Positions 1 through 15,310 of a DNA stretch of 64,000 bases are shown here, piece after piece. Source of the DNA: Caulobacter sp. S45 (GTDB lineage: Bacteria > Pseudomonadota > Alphaproteobacteria > Caulobacterales > Caulobacteraceae); contig NZ_LMUL01000014.1 of NCBI RefSeq assembly GCF_009765965.1, forward strand, positions 175,864 through 239,863. The letters run 5' to 3'. The stretch's first letter is position 1, and every line of letters starts with the position of its first letter. The notes under the pieces were generated by a model. That model worked only from the letters and a program-made list of their open reading frames with translations. It did no database searches and was not told where the DNA came from. The position numbers were made by a program, and so were the translations under genes.

Positions 1-423
1 GTAGTGGGCGCCGAGGACCTGCTCGAGCGTGTCCAGGGCGGTTTCCTGGACTTCGACCGCGTCATCGCCACCCCGGACATGATGGCCCTGGTGGGTCGCC
101 TGGGTAAGGTGCTGGGTCCGCGCGGCCTGATGCCGAACCCCAAGGTCGGCACCGTCACCCCCAACGTCGCCCAGGCGGTCAAGGACGCCAAGGGCGGTGC
201 GGTGGAGTTCCGCGTCGAGAAGGCGGGCATCGTCCACGCCGGCATCGGCAAGGTGTCCTTCACCGACGAAGCCCTGCTCATCAACGTGCGGGCCATGGTC
301 GAGGCGCTCACCCGCTCCAAGCCGACCGGGGCCAAGGGCCAGTACATCAAGAAGATCGCGCTCAGCTCCACCATGGGGCCGGGCGTGAAGATCGAACTCA
401 GCTCGATCAACCCGCAGGACTGA
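1..423 (+). CDS. rplA: 50S ribosomal protein L1, C-terminal part (5' end outside window)
   Basis: The reading frame is open from the first base and encodes about 140 C-terminal residues of ribosomal protein L1, which binds 23S rRNA at the mobile L1 stalk and represses its own operon by binding mRNA. The segment [20 protein letters not shown] is the conserved L1 signature, followed by the usual [16 protein letters not shown] and a C-terminal region with [10 protein letters not shown]. The gene is cut by the window edge; the start and roughly the first 90 residues are missing. A terminator hairpin follows 37 bases after the stop, so rplA (probably with rplK upstream) looks transcriptionally separated from rplJL. 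Identification is secure. Confidence 0.97.
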   Translation, partial: VVGAEDLLERVQGGFLDFDRVIATPDMMALVGRLGKVLGPRGLMPNPKVGTVTPNVAQAVKDAKGGAVEFRVEKAGIVHAGIGKVSFTDEALLINVRAMVEALTRSKPTGAKGQYIKKIALSSTMGPGVKIELSSINPQD

Positions 424-459
424 GGATCGCGGCGCAAGCCGTCCTCGATGAAATGGATA

Positions 460-494
460 GGGCGGGGGCTTTCGGGCCGCCGCCCTTTTCTTTT
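460..494 (+). terminator. Rho-independent terminator after rplA
   Basis: A GGGCGG arm (460-465) pairs with CCGCCC (480-485), with further G/C pairing possible inside the loop. The stem is followed directly by TTTTCTTTT. It separates the rplA unit from the rplJL leader. Confidence 0.7.
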
Positions 495-553
495 GCGCGC
501 GGGATGCGCGTTCTCATCGTGCGCGCCGACCGCGCAACTGACTCGACACCCTC

Positions 554-582
554 TTGAGATTTCCCGCGCAACCGCGTATACG
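554..582 (+). promoter_or_regulatory. Candidate sigma-70-type promoter for rplJL
   Basis: TTGAGA (554-559) and TATACG (577-582) are separated by 17 bases, close to the housekeeping consensus, and lie between the rplA terminator and rplJ. Transcription would begin near 589 and give a leader of about 260 nt. This is a pattern match only; other weak matches are expected by chance. Confidence 0.4.
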
Positions 583-588
583 CGCCCA

Positions 589-846
589 CTTCCGGCGTGG
601 GGCTTGCCCTGCGCCGTCCTGTCCGAGAACTGCGGGCCCTCTTCGGAGGGCTTAATTCGTATGGCCGCGGGGAGACGGGGAAGCAAGATTTCGGTGGGCG
701 TCCACGCCAGTGGACCGCCTGCGGACGGACGCATCCTTGGGACAGGTCTACCGGCGCGCAACGCGCTTCCCGCGAGGGGAGGGGTTGGGCGCCGTTCGGC
801 TGTCGGATGGTCCGGCGGCCGTGTGCTCTAGTGCAACGGAGACCGC
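589..846 (+). promoter_or_regulatory. Long rplJL mRNA leader, likely L10 autoregulatory site
   Basis: About 260 noncoding bases precede rplJ, unusual in a gene-dense cluster. They contain a stable hairpin, GCCCTC (636-641)/GAGGGC (646-651) closed by a UUCG tetraloop, and several further G/C-rich inverted segments near 690-830. Bacterial rplJ leaders are the classic binding site of the L10-(L12)n complex, which represses rplJL translation. That this leader does the same is inferred from position and length. No protein-coding frame in the interval looks real. Confidence 0.5.
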
Positions 847-1365
847 ATGGACCGCGCACAAAAGGCCGACTCGATCGAAGACCTGAAGACCGTCTTCGCC
901 GAGGCCGGCGCTGTGGTCGTGACCCACTATATGGGTCTCACCGTTGCGGAAATGACCGACCTGCGCAACCGCCTCCGCAAGGAAGGCGCGACGCTGAAGG
1001 TCGTGAAGAACCGCTTGGCCCAGAAGGCCATGGATGGTTCGGCTGGTGAAGCAGGCCACAACCTGTTCAAGGGACCCGTGGCGATCGCTTTCGCCAAGGA
1101 CCCTGTGTCCGCCGCCAAGGTCGTCACCCAGTACGCCAAGGACAACGACAAGTTCGTCGTCATGGGCGCGATCCTGGGTGCGAGCGTGCTGAACCAGGAT
1201 GGCGTCAAGTCGCTCGCGACCCTGCCGTCCCTCGACCAGCTCCGCGGTCAACTCATCGGGCTCATCCAGGCTCCGGCGACCAAGATCGCCGTCGTCCTGC
1301 AAGCGCCCGCCGGTCAGCTCGCCCGCGTCTTCAACGCTTACGCCACGAAGGACGAGGCGGCCTGA
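847..1365 (+). CDS. rplJ: 50S ribosomal protein L10
   Basis: The 172-residue product matches L10 in length and content. L10 anchors the L7/L12 dimers to 23S rRNA at the base of the ribosomal stalk and, as a complex with L12, usually represses its own mRNA. The N-terminal globular domain carries the family segments TVAEMTDLRNRLRKEGATLK and VVKNRLAQKA (residues about 35-60). The C-terminal helix near 135-165 (LIQAPATKIAVVLQAPAGQL, then ARVFNAYATK) is the L12 dimer-binding region. The start ATG is preceded by AACGGAGA as ribosome-binding site. rplL follows 54 bases later without an obvious terminator, so the two form an operon. Confidence 0.97.
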   Translation: MDRAQKADSIEDLKTVFAEAGAVVVTHYMGLTVAEMTDLRNRLRKEGATLKVVKNRLAQKAMDGSAGEAGHNLFKGPVAIAFAKDPVSAAKVVTQYAKDNDKFVVMGAILGASVLNQDGVKSLATLPSLDQLRGQLIGLIQAPATKIAVVLQAPAGQLARVFNAYATKDEAA

Positions 1366-1419
1366 GGCCGTTCATTTCCGCAGACCTAAACCGAAACCTA
1401 CATTCCAAGGAAAAATCCA

Positions 1420-1809
1420 ATGGCCGATCTGTCCAAGATTGTTGAGGACCTGTCCTCCCTGACCGTGCTGGAAGCCGCCGAGCTCTCCAAGCTGCTTGAA
1501 GAAAAGTGGGGCGTCTCCGCCGCCGCCCCGATGGCCTACGCTGGCCCGATGCCCGGCGCCGGCGGTGGCGAGCCCGCCGCCGCTGTCGAAGAGCAGACCG
1601 AGTTCACCGTCATGCTCATCTCTGGCGGCGACAAGAAGATCAACGTCATCAAGGAAGTCCGTTCCATCCGCGCCGATCTCGGCCTGAAGGAAGCCAAGGA
1701 CCTCGTCGAAGGCGCTCCGCTCCCCGTCAAGGAAAACATCTCCAAGCAGGACGCGGAAGAGATCAAGAAGAAGCTGGAAGACGCCGGCGCCAAGGTCGAA
1801 ATCAAGTAA
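1420..1809 (+). CDS. rplL: 50S ribosomal protein L7/L12
   Basis: The 129-residue product has the standard L7/L12 plan. An N-terminal dimerisation domain ([20 protein letters not shown]) is followed by an Ala/Pro/Gly-rich hinge (about residues 33-55) and a C-terminal factor-binding domain with the hallmark EKTEFxVxL-like start, [24 protein letters not shown] and a terminal AGAKVEIK. It recruits and stimulates the translational GTPases. The ATG has an AAGGAAAA ribosome-binding site. A very stable terminator-like hairpin lies about 30 bases downstream, so rplL should be expressed in excess over rpoB, matching the multi-copy stoichiometry of L12. Confidence 0.97.
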   Translation: MADLSKIVEDLSSLTVLEAAELSKLLEEKWGVSAAAPMAYAGPMPGAGGGEPAAAVEEQTEFTVMLISGGDKKINVIKEVRSIRADLGLKEAKDLVEGAPLPVKENISKQDAEEIKKKLEDAGAKVEIK

Positions 1810-1841
1810 GATCGACCCGCGTCAGTTTCGACGTCTTTTCG

Positions 1842-1880
1842 AACAGGCTCGGAGGGCGACCTCCGGGCCTGTTTTGTTTT
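1842..1880 (+). terminator. Terminator/attenuator between rplL and rpoB
   Basis: AACAGGC plus CGGAGG (1850-1855), tetraloop GCGA (1856-1859), then CCTCCG and GCCTGTT form a stem of about 13 pairs with small mismatches. TTTTGTTTTG follows. It has the form of an intrinsic terminator. In many bacteria partial termination here sets the ratio of ribosomal protein to RNA polymerase subunits. Confidence 0.8.
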
Positions 1881-1900
1881 GAATCCGCTCCTATTCTGCA

Positions 1901-1922
1901 CATTCCCACGAAGGCGGGAATG
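1901..1922 (+). repeat. Short REP-like palindrome
   Basis: CATTCCC (1901-1907) and GGGAATG (1916-1922) pair across ACGAAGGC. Short palindromes of this CATTCCC...GGGAATG type are commonly dispersed between proteobacterial genes. Copy number in this genome cannot be seen from the window. Confidence 0.5.
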
Positions 1923-2259
1923 ATGGGTAGATAGGGGATTTAGGAATATGCGTGCGGACCCGGACGATCGCAGCCATGCCGCGAACCGTAAAAAGGTTCC
2001 GGGACGGTCTTCCATCCGCCGCAAAGCCGGCTATATAGGTCCTTCGCACGATTCCCGTAATCGCGCTCCAGCGCCGAGGCTCGATCCGCCGCCCTCCGAT
2101 CGAGCGAAGGCGTGTCTTCGCGTAACACGCGAAGATCAAAGCTAGCGTCCGTCGGTCCGGCAGGATCGATCCGAGGGTGGACGCAGCAAAATTTCGGCGC
2201 GCCGTCACGCGCCGTCAGGCGGATACCGCGCGGCCTGACCCCCCGCGCAAGGGAGCATC
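1923..2259 (+). promoter_or_regulatory. rpoB upstream region with alternative hairpins
   Basis: This stretch before rpoB has no credible gene. It holds a perfect 9-bp hairpin, TCTTCGCGT (2115-2123), loop AAC, ACGCGAAGA (2127-2135). A competing 6-bp hairpin, GCGTGT (2110-2115)/ACACGC (2125-2130), uses the same bases. A TATATAGG segment at about 2033 could belong to a promoter. The rpoB ATG is preceded by AAGGGAGC. Confidence 0.4.
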
Positions 2260-6351
<4,092 letters not shown>

Positions 6352-6449
6352 TCCGCTGATCACCGCCCGACATCGATATAGCGAGGGGAGGGGCCGTCAG
6401 TTCCTCCCCACCCGCTTTCCAACCTTCTGACGACAGACTGGGAAACCTC

Positions 6450-10631
<4,182 letters not shown>

Positions 10632-10668
10632 GCGGATACACCGCCGACCTTCGAGGTTGAATACGAAG

Positions 10669-10703
10669 CGGCCCGGGAGAGCGATCTCCCGGGCCGTTTT
10701 CTT
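10669..10703 (+). terminator. Rho-independent terminator after rpoC
   Basis: A perfect 12-bp stem, CGGCCCGGGAGA (10669-10680) and TCTCCCGGGCCG (10685-10696), is closed by GCGA and followed by TTTTCTT. Confidence 0.92.
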
Positions 10704-10758
10704 GAGCTGCATCGAGGGCAGGAGGGACGGGACCTATAAGGGTGCACGCCCTCTTCAT

Positions 10759-10864
10759 CCGTCTTCCCCGGCTTGATCGGGGGACCCATGGCGCGACGCT
10801 TCCGCCGCCTCATGGGCTGACAGACCTGTTCCATGGATCCCCCGATCAAGTCGGGGGAAGACGG
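10759..10864. repeat. Large inverted repeat of two REP-like palindromes
   Basis: A 33-base left arm (10759-10791) and a 34-base right arm (10831-10864) are near-perfect reverse complements, differing by one indel and about two substitutions. They are separated by 39 bases that also contain CATGG/CATGGG elements. Each arm is itself palindromic around CCCGATCAAGTCGGGG-type sequence. The element fills the space between convergent rpoC and folD and could form a cruciform or a long RNA hairpin on either strand. No transposase is present. Confidence 0.8.
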
Positions 10865-10917
10865 AGGGGGTCAGCTTCGGCCGGGAGATAGGCTGGCGAC
10901 GAGCTCGACTGGAACCG

Positions 10918-11784
10918 TTAGGCCGCCGCGTGAGCGTTGCGCGCCCTGGCGGCCCGCAAGGTGTTCTCCATCAGGCAGGCGATGGTCATCGGACCGACAC
11001 CGCCTGGAACCGGGGTGATCGCGCCCGCCACCTCGACGGCCTCGTCAAAGGCTACATCGCCCACCGTCCGCATCTTGCCGTCGGGTTGGCGCACGCGCGT
11101 GGTGCCGACGTCGATCACCACCGCCCGCGGCTTGATCCAGTCGCCGCGCACTAGGCCGGGCTTGCCGACGGCGCTGACCAGGATGTCGGCGCCTCGGCAG
11201 ATGAACTGGGTGTCGCGCGTGTGGATATGGGCCTGGGTCACCGTCGCCTGTTCGGCTAGCAGCAAGGCGGCGACCGGCTTGCCGACGATGTTGGAGCTGC
11301 CAATGACCACAGCGTGGCTGCCGGTCAGATCGGGGACGACCGACTTGATCAGCTTCATGCATCCCAGCGGCGTGCAGGGGATCAGGCCCTCTGCACCCTG
11401 GGACAGCAGGCCGGCGTTGAGCGCATGCAGTCCGTCCACATCCTTGGAGGGGTCCACGGCGGCCATGATGCGCAGGGTGTTCAGGTGCGCGGGCAGGGGG
11501 AGCTGGACCAGGATGCCGTCGATCTCGTCGCGCCCGTTCAGCGCGTCGATCACCGCGAGCAGCTCGACCTCGGACACGTCGGCCGGCAACAGCTTCAGTT
11601 CCGCGTGGAAGCCGACCTCCTTCGCGCGCTTGGCCTTGCCGTTGACGTAGACATGGCTGGCGGGGTCGTCACCGGCCAACACCACGGCCAGGCCCGGCGG
11701 ACGGGACATGTCGACCACCGCCTTGGCCACCTCGTCCAGCACCAGTTGCGCGAGCTTTTTGCCGTCTATAATCTCGGCCGTCAT
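10918..11784 (-). CDS. folD: Bifunctional methylenetetrahydrofolate dehydrogenase/cyclohydrolase
   Basis: The 288-residue protein fits FolD, which interconverts methylene-, methenyl- and formyl-tetrahydrofolate with NADP and supplies one-carbon units for purines and initiator tRNA. The catalytic SxxYxxxK motif is S43, Y46 and K50. VQLPLP near residue 93, the PCTPLG loop and the Rossmann element GSSNIVGKP near residue 165 are all present. It lies 15 bases downstream of ispDF on the same strand, so the two are probably co-transcribed. It converges on rpoC across a repeat element. Length and motifs are complete. Confidence 0.97.
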   Translation of the reverse strand: MTAEIIDGKKLAQLVLDEVAKAVVDMSRPPGLAVVLAGDDPASHVYVNGKAKRAKEVGFHAELKLLPADVSEVELLAVIDALNGRDEIDGILVQLPLPAHLNTLRIMAAVDPSKDVDGLHALNAGLLSQGAEGLIPCTPLGCMKLIKSVVPDLTGSHAVVIGSSNIVGKPVAALLLAEQATVTQAHIHTRDTQFICRGADILVSAVGKPGLVRGDWIKPRAVVIDVGTTRVRQPDGKMRTVGDVAFDEAVEVAGAITPVPGGVGPMTIACLMENTLRAARARNAHAAA

Positions 11785-11799
11785 CTGTCCTCGCTATGG

Positions 11800-12951
11800 T
11801 TAGGCCGGCGTTTCGACCGTGGCGATGGCTTGGGCGGCAAGACCTTCGCCGCGGCCGGTGAAGCCCATCTCCTCCATGGTGGTCGCCTTCACGCTCACCC
11901 GGTCCAGCGGCAGGCCGAGCAGTTTGGCGAGGCGCTCGCGCATGGCGGCGCGGTGCGGTTTGATCTTGGGCCGTTCGCAGACCAAGGTCACGTCCACGTT
12001 CAGCAGCCGGCCGCCCTTGCGCTTCACCAGTTCCACCGCGTGCAGCAGGAACAGGTCCGAGGCCGCGCCGCGCCATTGCGGATCGGTCGGCGGGAAATGG
12101 TCGCCGATGTCGCCTTCGCCGATCGCCCCCAGGATGGCGTCGGTCAGGGCGTGCAGGCCGGCGTCGGCGTCGGAATGGCCGATCAGCGATTGGTCGTGAG
12201 GAATCGCGATCCCGCACAGCCAGACCGACGTCCCCTCTCCGAACCGGTGGGCGTCGAGCCCCTGGCCCACGCGCACCACGCGTGCGGCGCCCGCCAAGGC
12301 TTCGGCCATGGGAAAGTCCTCCGGATAGGTCAGTTTCATCAACATGGGATCGCCGGGCGTCAGCGCCACGCGTCCGCCCACACGCTCCAGCACCGCTGCG
12401 TCGTCGGTCGGGGTCTCGCCGGCCGGCCAGCGGGCGTAGGCGTCCACCAGCGCGGTGTAGCGGAACGCCTGGGGCGTCTGGGCGCGCCAGAGACCGTCGC
12501 GACCCGGGGTTTCGATGACGATCCGATCGGGGCCCGTGCGCTTGAGCGTGTCGCTGACGGGCAAGGCGGGCAGGGCGCCTTCGGCCTGCTCCAGCGCGCC
12601 CAACAGGTCGGCAATGTGAGCGGAGGTCACGAAGGGCCGGGCCGCGTCGTGGATCAGCACCGCCTCGGGCGGGTGCGCGCGCAGGGCGTCCAGACCCGCC
12701 CGCACCGAATCGATTCGCTCGGTCCCGCCGATCACGATCTCGAGACCTTCCAATCCGACGAAGACCTCGGCGGCGATGGCGGCGTCCTCCTTGGAGATCA
12801 CCACGACCAGCGGCCGGGCTCCGGCCGCCATCAGCGTCTCGGCGGACCATAGCGCCACGGGCTTTCCCGCGACCTGGCGCCATTGCTTGGGTGTCTCTCC
12901 ACCCGCCCGCCGACCGACGCCGGCGGCCACGATCACGGCCGCAAATTGCAT
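11800..12951 (-). CDS. ispDF: Bifunctional IspD/IspF isoprenoid enzyme
   Basis: This 383-residue fusion carries out two steps of the MEP isoprenoid pathway. The N-terminal half is 2-C-methyl-D-erythritol 4-phosphate cytidylyltransferase, with the VAAGVGRRAGGETPKQW nucleotide-binding loop at residues 8-24 and HDAARPF near residue 100. The C-terminal half, from about residue 229, is 2-C-methyl-D-erythritol 2,4-cyclodiphosphate synthase, starting with RVGQGLDAHRF (Asp and His bind the metal) and carrying GHSDADAGLHA. The IspD-IspF fusion is typical of Alphaproteobacteria. It is divergent from ntrY, with 96 bases between the two starts. Confidence 0.97.
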   Translation of the reverse strand: MQFAAVIVAAGVGRRAGGETPKQWRQVAGKPVALWSAETLMAAGARPLVVVISKEDAAIAAEVFVGLEGLEIVIGGTERIDSVRAGLDALRAHPPEAVLIHDAARPFVTSAHIADLLGALEQAEGALPALPVSDTLKRTGPDRIVIETPGRDGLWRAQTPQAFRYTALVDAYARWPAGETPTDDAAVLERVGGRVALTPGDPMLMKLTYPEDFPMAEALAGAARVVRVGQGLDAHRFGEGTSVWLCGIAIPHDQSLIGHSDADAGLHALTDAILGAIGEGDIGDHFPPTDPQWRGAASDLFLLHAVELVKRKGGRLLNVDVTLVCERPKIKPHRAAMRERLAKLLGLPLDRVSVKATTMEEMGFTGRGEGLAAQAIATVETPA

Positions 12952-13047
12952 GGCGCGCTTTTGGAGCTTGGCGGCGGCCTTGTCCAGGGTGACGCGTCAG
13001 CGCAACAAGCTGTTGAAAACGTAGCACAGGTGGCTAAGCCTATACGG

Positions 13048-15282
13048 ATGTCCGAAGCGATCGCGCCGGATGTCGAAGACCGCCTCGATCGCAACGCCGC
13101 CCTCGAGGCGTCGATGCGGCCCAAAGGCGCCTACGTCTTCGGCGTCCTCTTTATCCTGACCGCGCTGGTGACGGCGGTGGCGGTGTTCCTGACCGTCGGT
13201 GCGCCGGCGACTCGCCCGCTCGCCGCGCCGCGGAGCTTCGTGGTCTTCGTCCTCACCGCCAACCTGGTGGTGATTCTGGGACTGGCCAGCATAGCCGCGC
13301 TGCGGGTCGTCAGCCTGTTCGGCCCCAATGCGAAGAATGCGGGCGTGCGCCTGCATCGCCGGTTCGTCATCACCTTCGCCCTCTCGGCGGTCGCGCCGGC
13401 GGTGATCATGGCGGTGTTCTTCGGCCTGCTGATCAACCAGGGGGTGGAGACCTGGTTCTCCAACCGCGTGCGTACCGTGGTCGACAACGCCGCAACCGTC
13501 ACCCACGCCTATATCGACGAACAGCAGGAGTTCATCCGCAACCGGATGGGGCCGATGGCCGAGGACCTCAACCGCAACGAGGCCAGCTTCGAACGTTCCC
13601 GCCTGCAGTTCAGCGGCATCCTGGCGACCGAAGTGGTCGTGCGGGACATGGCGGCGGTCTATCTGATTGACAGCGAAGGCCGGGTGCTGGCCCGCGCAGA
13701 GCAGCCGTCGGCGCCGCCCTTCCTCGCCCCGCCGCCCGAGGCCATCGCGGCGGCCGCTAAAAAGGACGAGGTGAGCACGCCCTTCTCCACCGACTACGTT
13801 CGCGGCGTCATGCGGCTGCGGGCCTATCCGGAAGCTTATCTGTACGTGGCGCGACCGATGGGCGAGGGGATCATGGCCCAGCTTCGCCGCTCGCAGCAGT
13901 CGGTCATCGCCTACCGGCAAGCGGACCGTTACAGCGCTCGCATCCAGGCCATCTTCCTGCTCGCCTACGTGGAGACCGGCCTGCTGGTTCTAGTAGGGGC
14001 CGTCTGGGTCGGCATCAGCGTCGCCACTCAGATCGCCGCCCCCGTCTCGCGTCTGGTCCAGGCTGCCGACCAGGTGGCGTCCGGCGATCTGAGCGCGCGG
14101 GTGGACACCCGCAAGGACCCTGAGGAGATCGCCGTCTTATCTCGCGCATTCAATAGGATGACGAGCGATCTTCAGACCCAGCAGGCGGCCCTGACGGCTG
14201 CAAGCGAGGACGCCCAATCGCGGCGGCGGTTCATCGAAGCGGTCCTGTCGGGGGTCAGCGCCGGCGTCGTCGGCCTGGATGCGGCCGGACGGGTGTCGGC
14301 GATCAATGCGCGGGCGCTGGCCTTGCTGGGTCTGGACGAGGCGGCCGCGCTTGGCCGCTCGTTGGCGAACGCGGCGCCGGAGATGGCTGAGGTGATGGCG
14401 CGCGCCGCCAGTTCCGGACACGACGCCGAGGCCGAGCTGGACATCCTACGCGGCGCCGACACCCGCAGGCTTCGCGTCCGCGTCTCGGGTCGCAGCGAAA
14501 CCGGGCTGGTATTGACCTTCGACGATATCACGCGCCTGCTGACCGCTCAGCGCAACGCGGCCTGGCGCGACGTCGCCCGCCGTATCGCCCACGAGATCAA
14601 GAACCCGCTCACCCCCATCCAGCTGTCCGCCGAGCGAATCCGCCGTCGATACCGCAAGGAGATCACCAGCGATCTGGACACTTTCGACCGCTGCACCGAC
14701 ACCATCATCCGCCAGGTGGGCGACATCGGCCGGATGGTGGACGAATTCTCCTCCTTCGCGCGTATGCCCGCGCCCAAGCTGGCGACGGAGGACGCCGCCG
14801 AACTGCTGCGCCAAGCGGTATTCTCCGAACGGGTGGCCAATCCCGACGTCGAGGTGCTCAGCGAGATTTCCGAAGGCGAGGTCCATCTGGTCTGCGACGG
14901 ACGCCTGGTCGCCCAGGCCCTGCTGAACGTGTTGAAGAACGCAGGCGAGGCGATCGGCGCCCGCGTCGCCACTCAGCCGGAACCGCCTGGCCGCATCGTC
15001 GCACGACTGTTGATCGAGCCGACCAGCATCGTGTTCGAAGTCGAGGACAACGGTCTGGGCCTGCCCAACAAGGATCGCGACCGGCTCACGGAGCCCTACG
15101 TCACCACGCGCGAGAAGGGCACCGGCCTTGGTCTGGCCATCGTCAAGCGCATCCTTGAGGAACACGGGGGCGAATTGGAGCTGACCGATGCGACCCTGGG
15201 TCGGGGCGCCCGCGCGCGACTGGTCTTTCCTGCGCTGCATGCGGCCTCGGCGCCCGCACCTTTCAGCGTTGCAACTGTCTGA
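13048..15282 (+). CDS. ntrY: Nitrogen/redox sensor histidine kinase NtrY
   Basis: The 744-residue transmembrane kinase is the NtrY type. Three hydrophobic segments in the first 140 residues (VFGVLFILTALVTAVAVFL, FVVFVLTANLVVILGLA and VITFALSAVAPAVIMAVFFG) precede a periplasmic domain. A fourth membrane segment near 305 leads into HAMP, a PAS region and the kinase core. The H-box is IAHEIKNPLTPIQLSAERIR; the ATPase N, G1 and G2 boxes are NVLKNAGEAIG, DNGLGL and GTGLGLAIV. The frame is open further upstream, but that extension overlaps ispDF, so I chose the ATG giving MSEAIAPDVE. The partner regulator gene ntrX follows 28 bases later. NtrYX pairs respond to nitrogen or oxygen/redox status. Confidence 0.93.
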   Translation: MSEAIAPDVEDRLDRNAALEASMRPKGAYVFGVLFILTALVTAVAVFLTVGAPATRPLAAPRSFVVFVLTANLVVILGLASIAALRVVSLFGPNAKNAGVRLHRRFVITFALSAVAPAVIMAVFFGLLINQGVETWFSNRVRTVVDNAATVTHAYIDEQQEFIRNRMGPMAEDLNRNEASFERSRLQFSGILATEVVVRDMAAVYLIDSEGRVLARAEQPSAPPFLAPPPEAIAAAAKKDEVSTPFSTDYVRGVMRLRAYPEAYLYVARPMGEGIMAQLRRSQQSVIAYRQADRYSARIQAIFLLAYVETGLLVLVGAVWVGISVATQIAAPVSRLVQAADQVASGDLSARVDTRKDPEEIAVLSRAFNRMTSDLQTQQAALTAASEDAQSRRRFIEAVLSGVSAGVVGLDAAGRVSAINARALALLGLDEAAALGRSLANAAPEMAEVMARAASSGHDAEAELDILRGADTRRLRVRVSGRSETGLVLTFDDITRLLTAQRNAAWRDVARRIAHEIKNPLTPIQLSAERIRRRYRKEITSDLDTFDRCTDTIIRQVGDIGRMVDEFSSFARMPAPKLATEDAAELLRQAVFSERVANPDVEVLSEISEGEVHLVCDGRLVAQALLNVLKNAGEAIGARVATQPEPPGRIVARLLIEPTSIVFEVEDNGLGLPNKDRDRLTEPYVTTREKGTGLGLAIVKRILEEHGGELELTDATLGRGARARLVFPALHAASAPAPFSVATV

Positions 15283-15310
15283 AGCGATGATTCGCGTCTA
15301 AGGGTACCAA

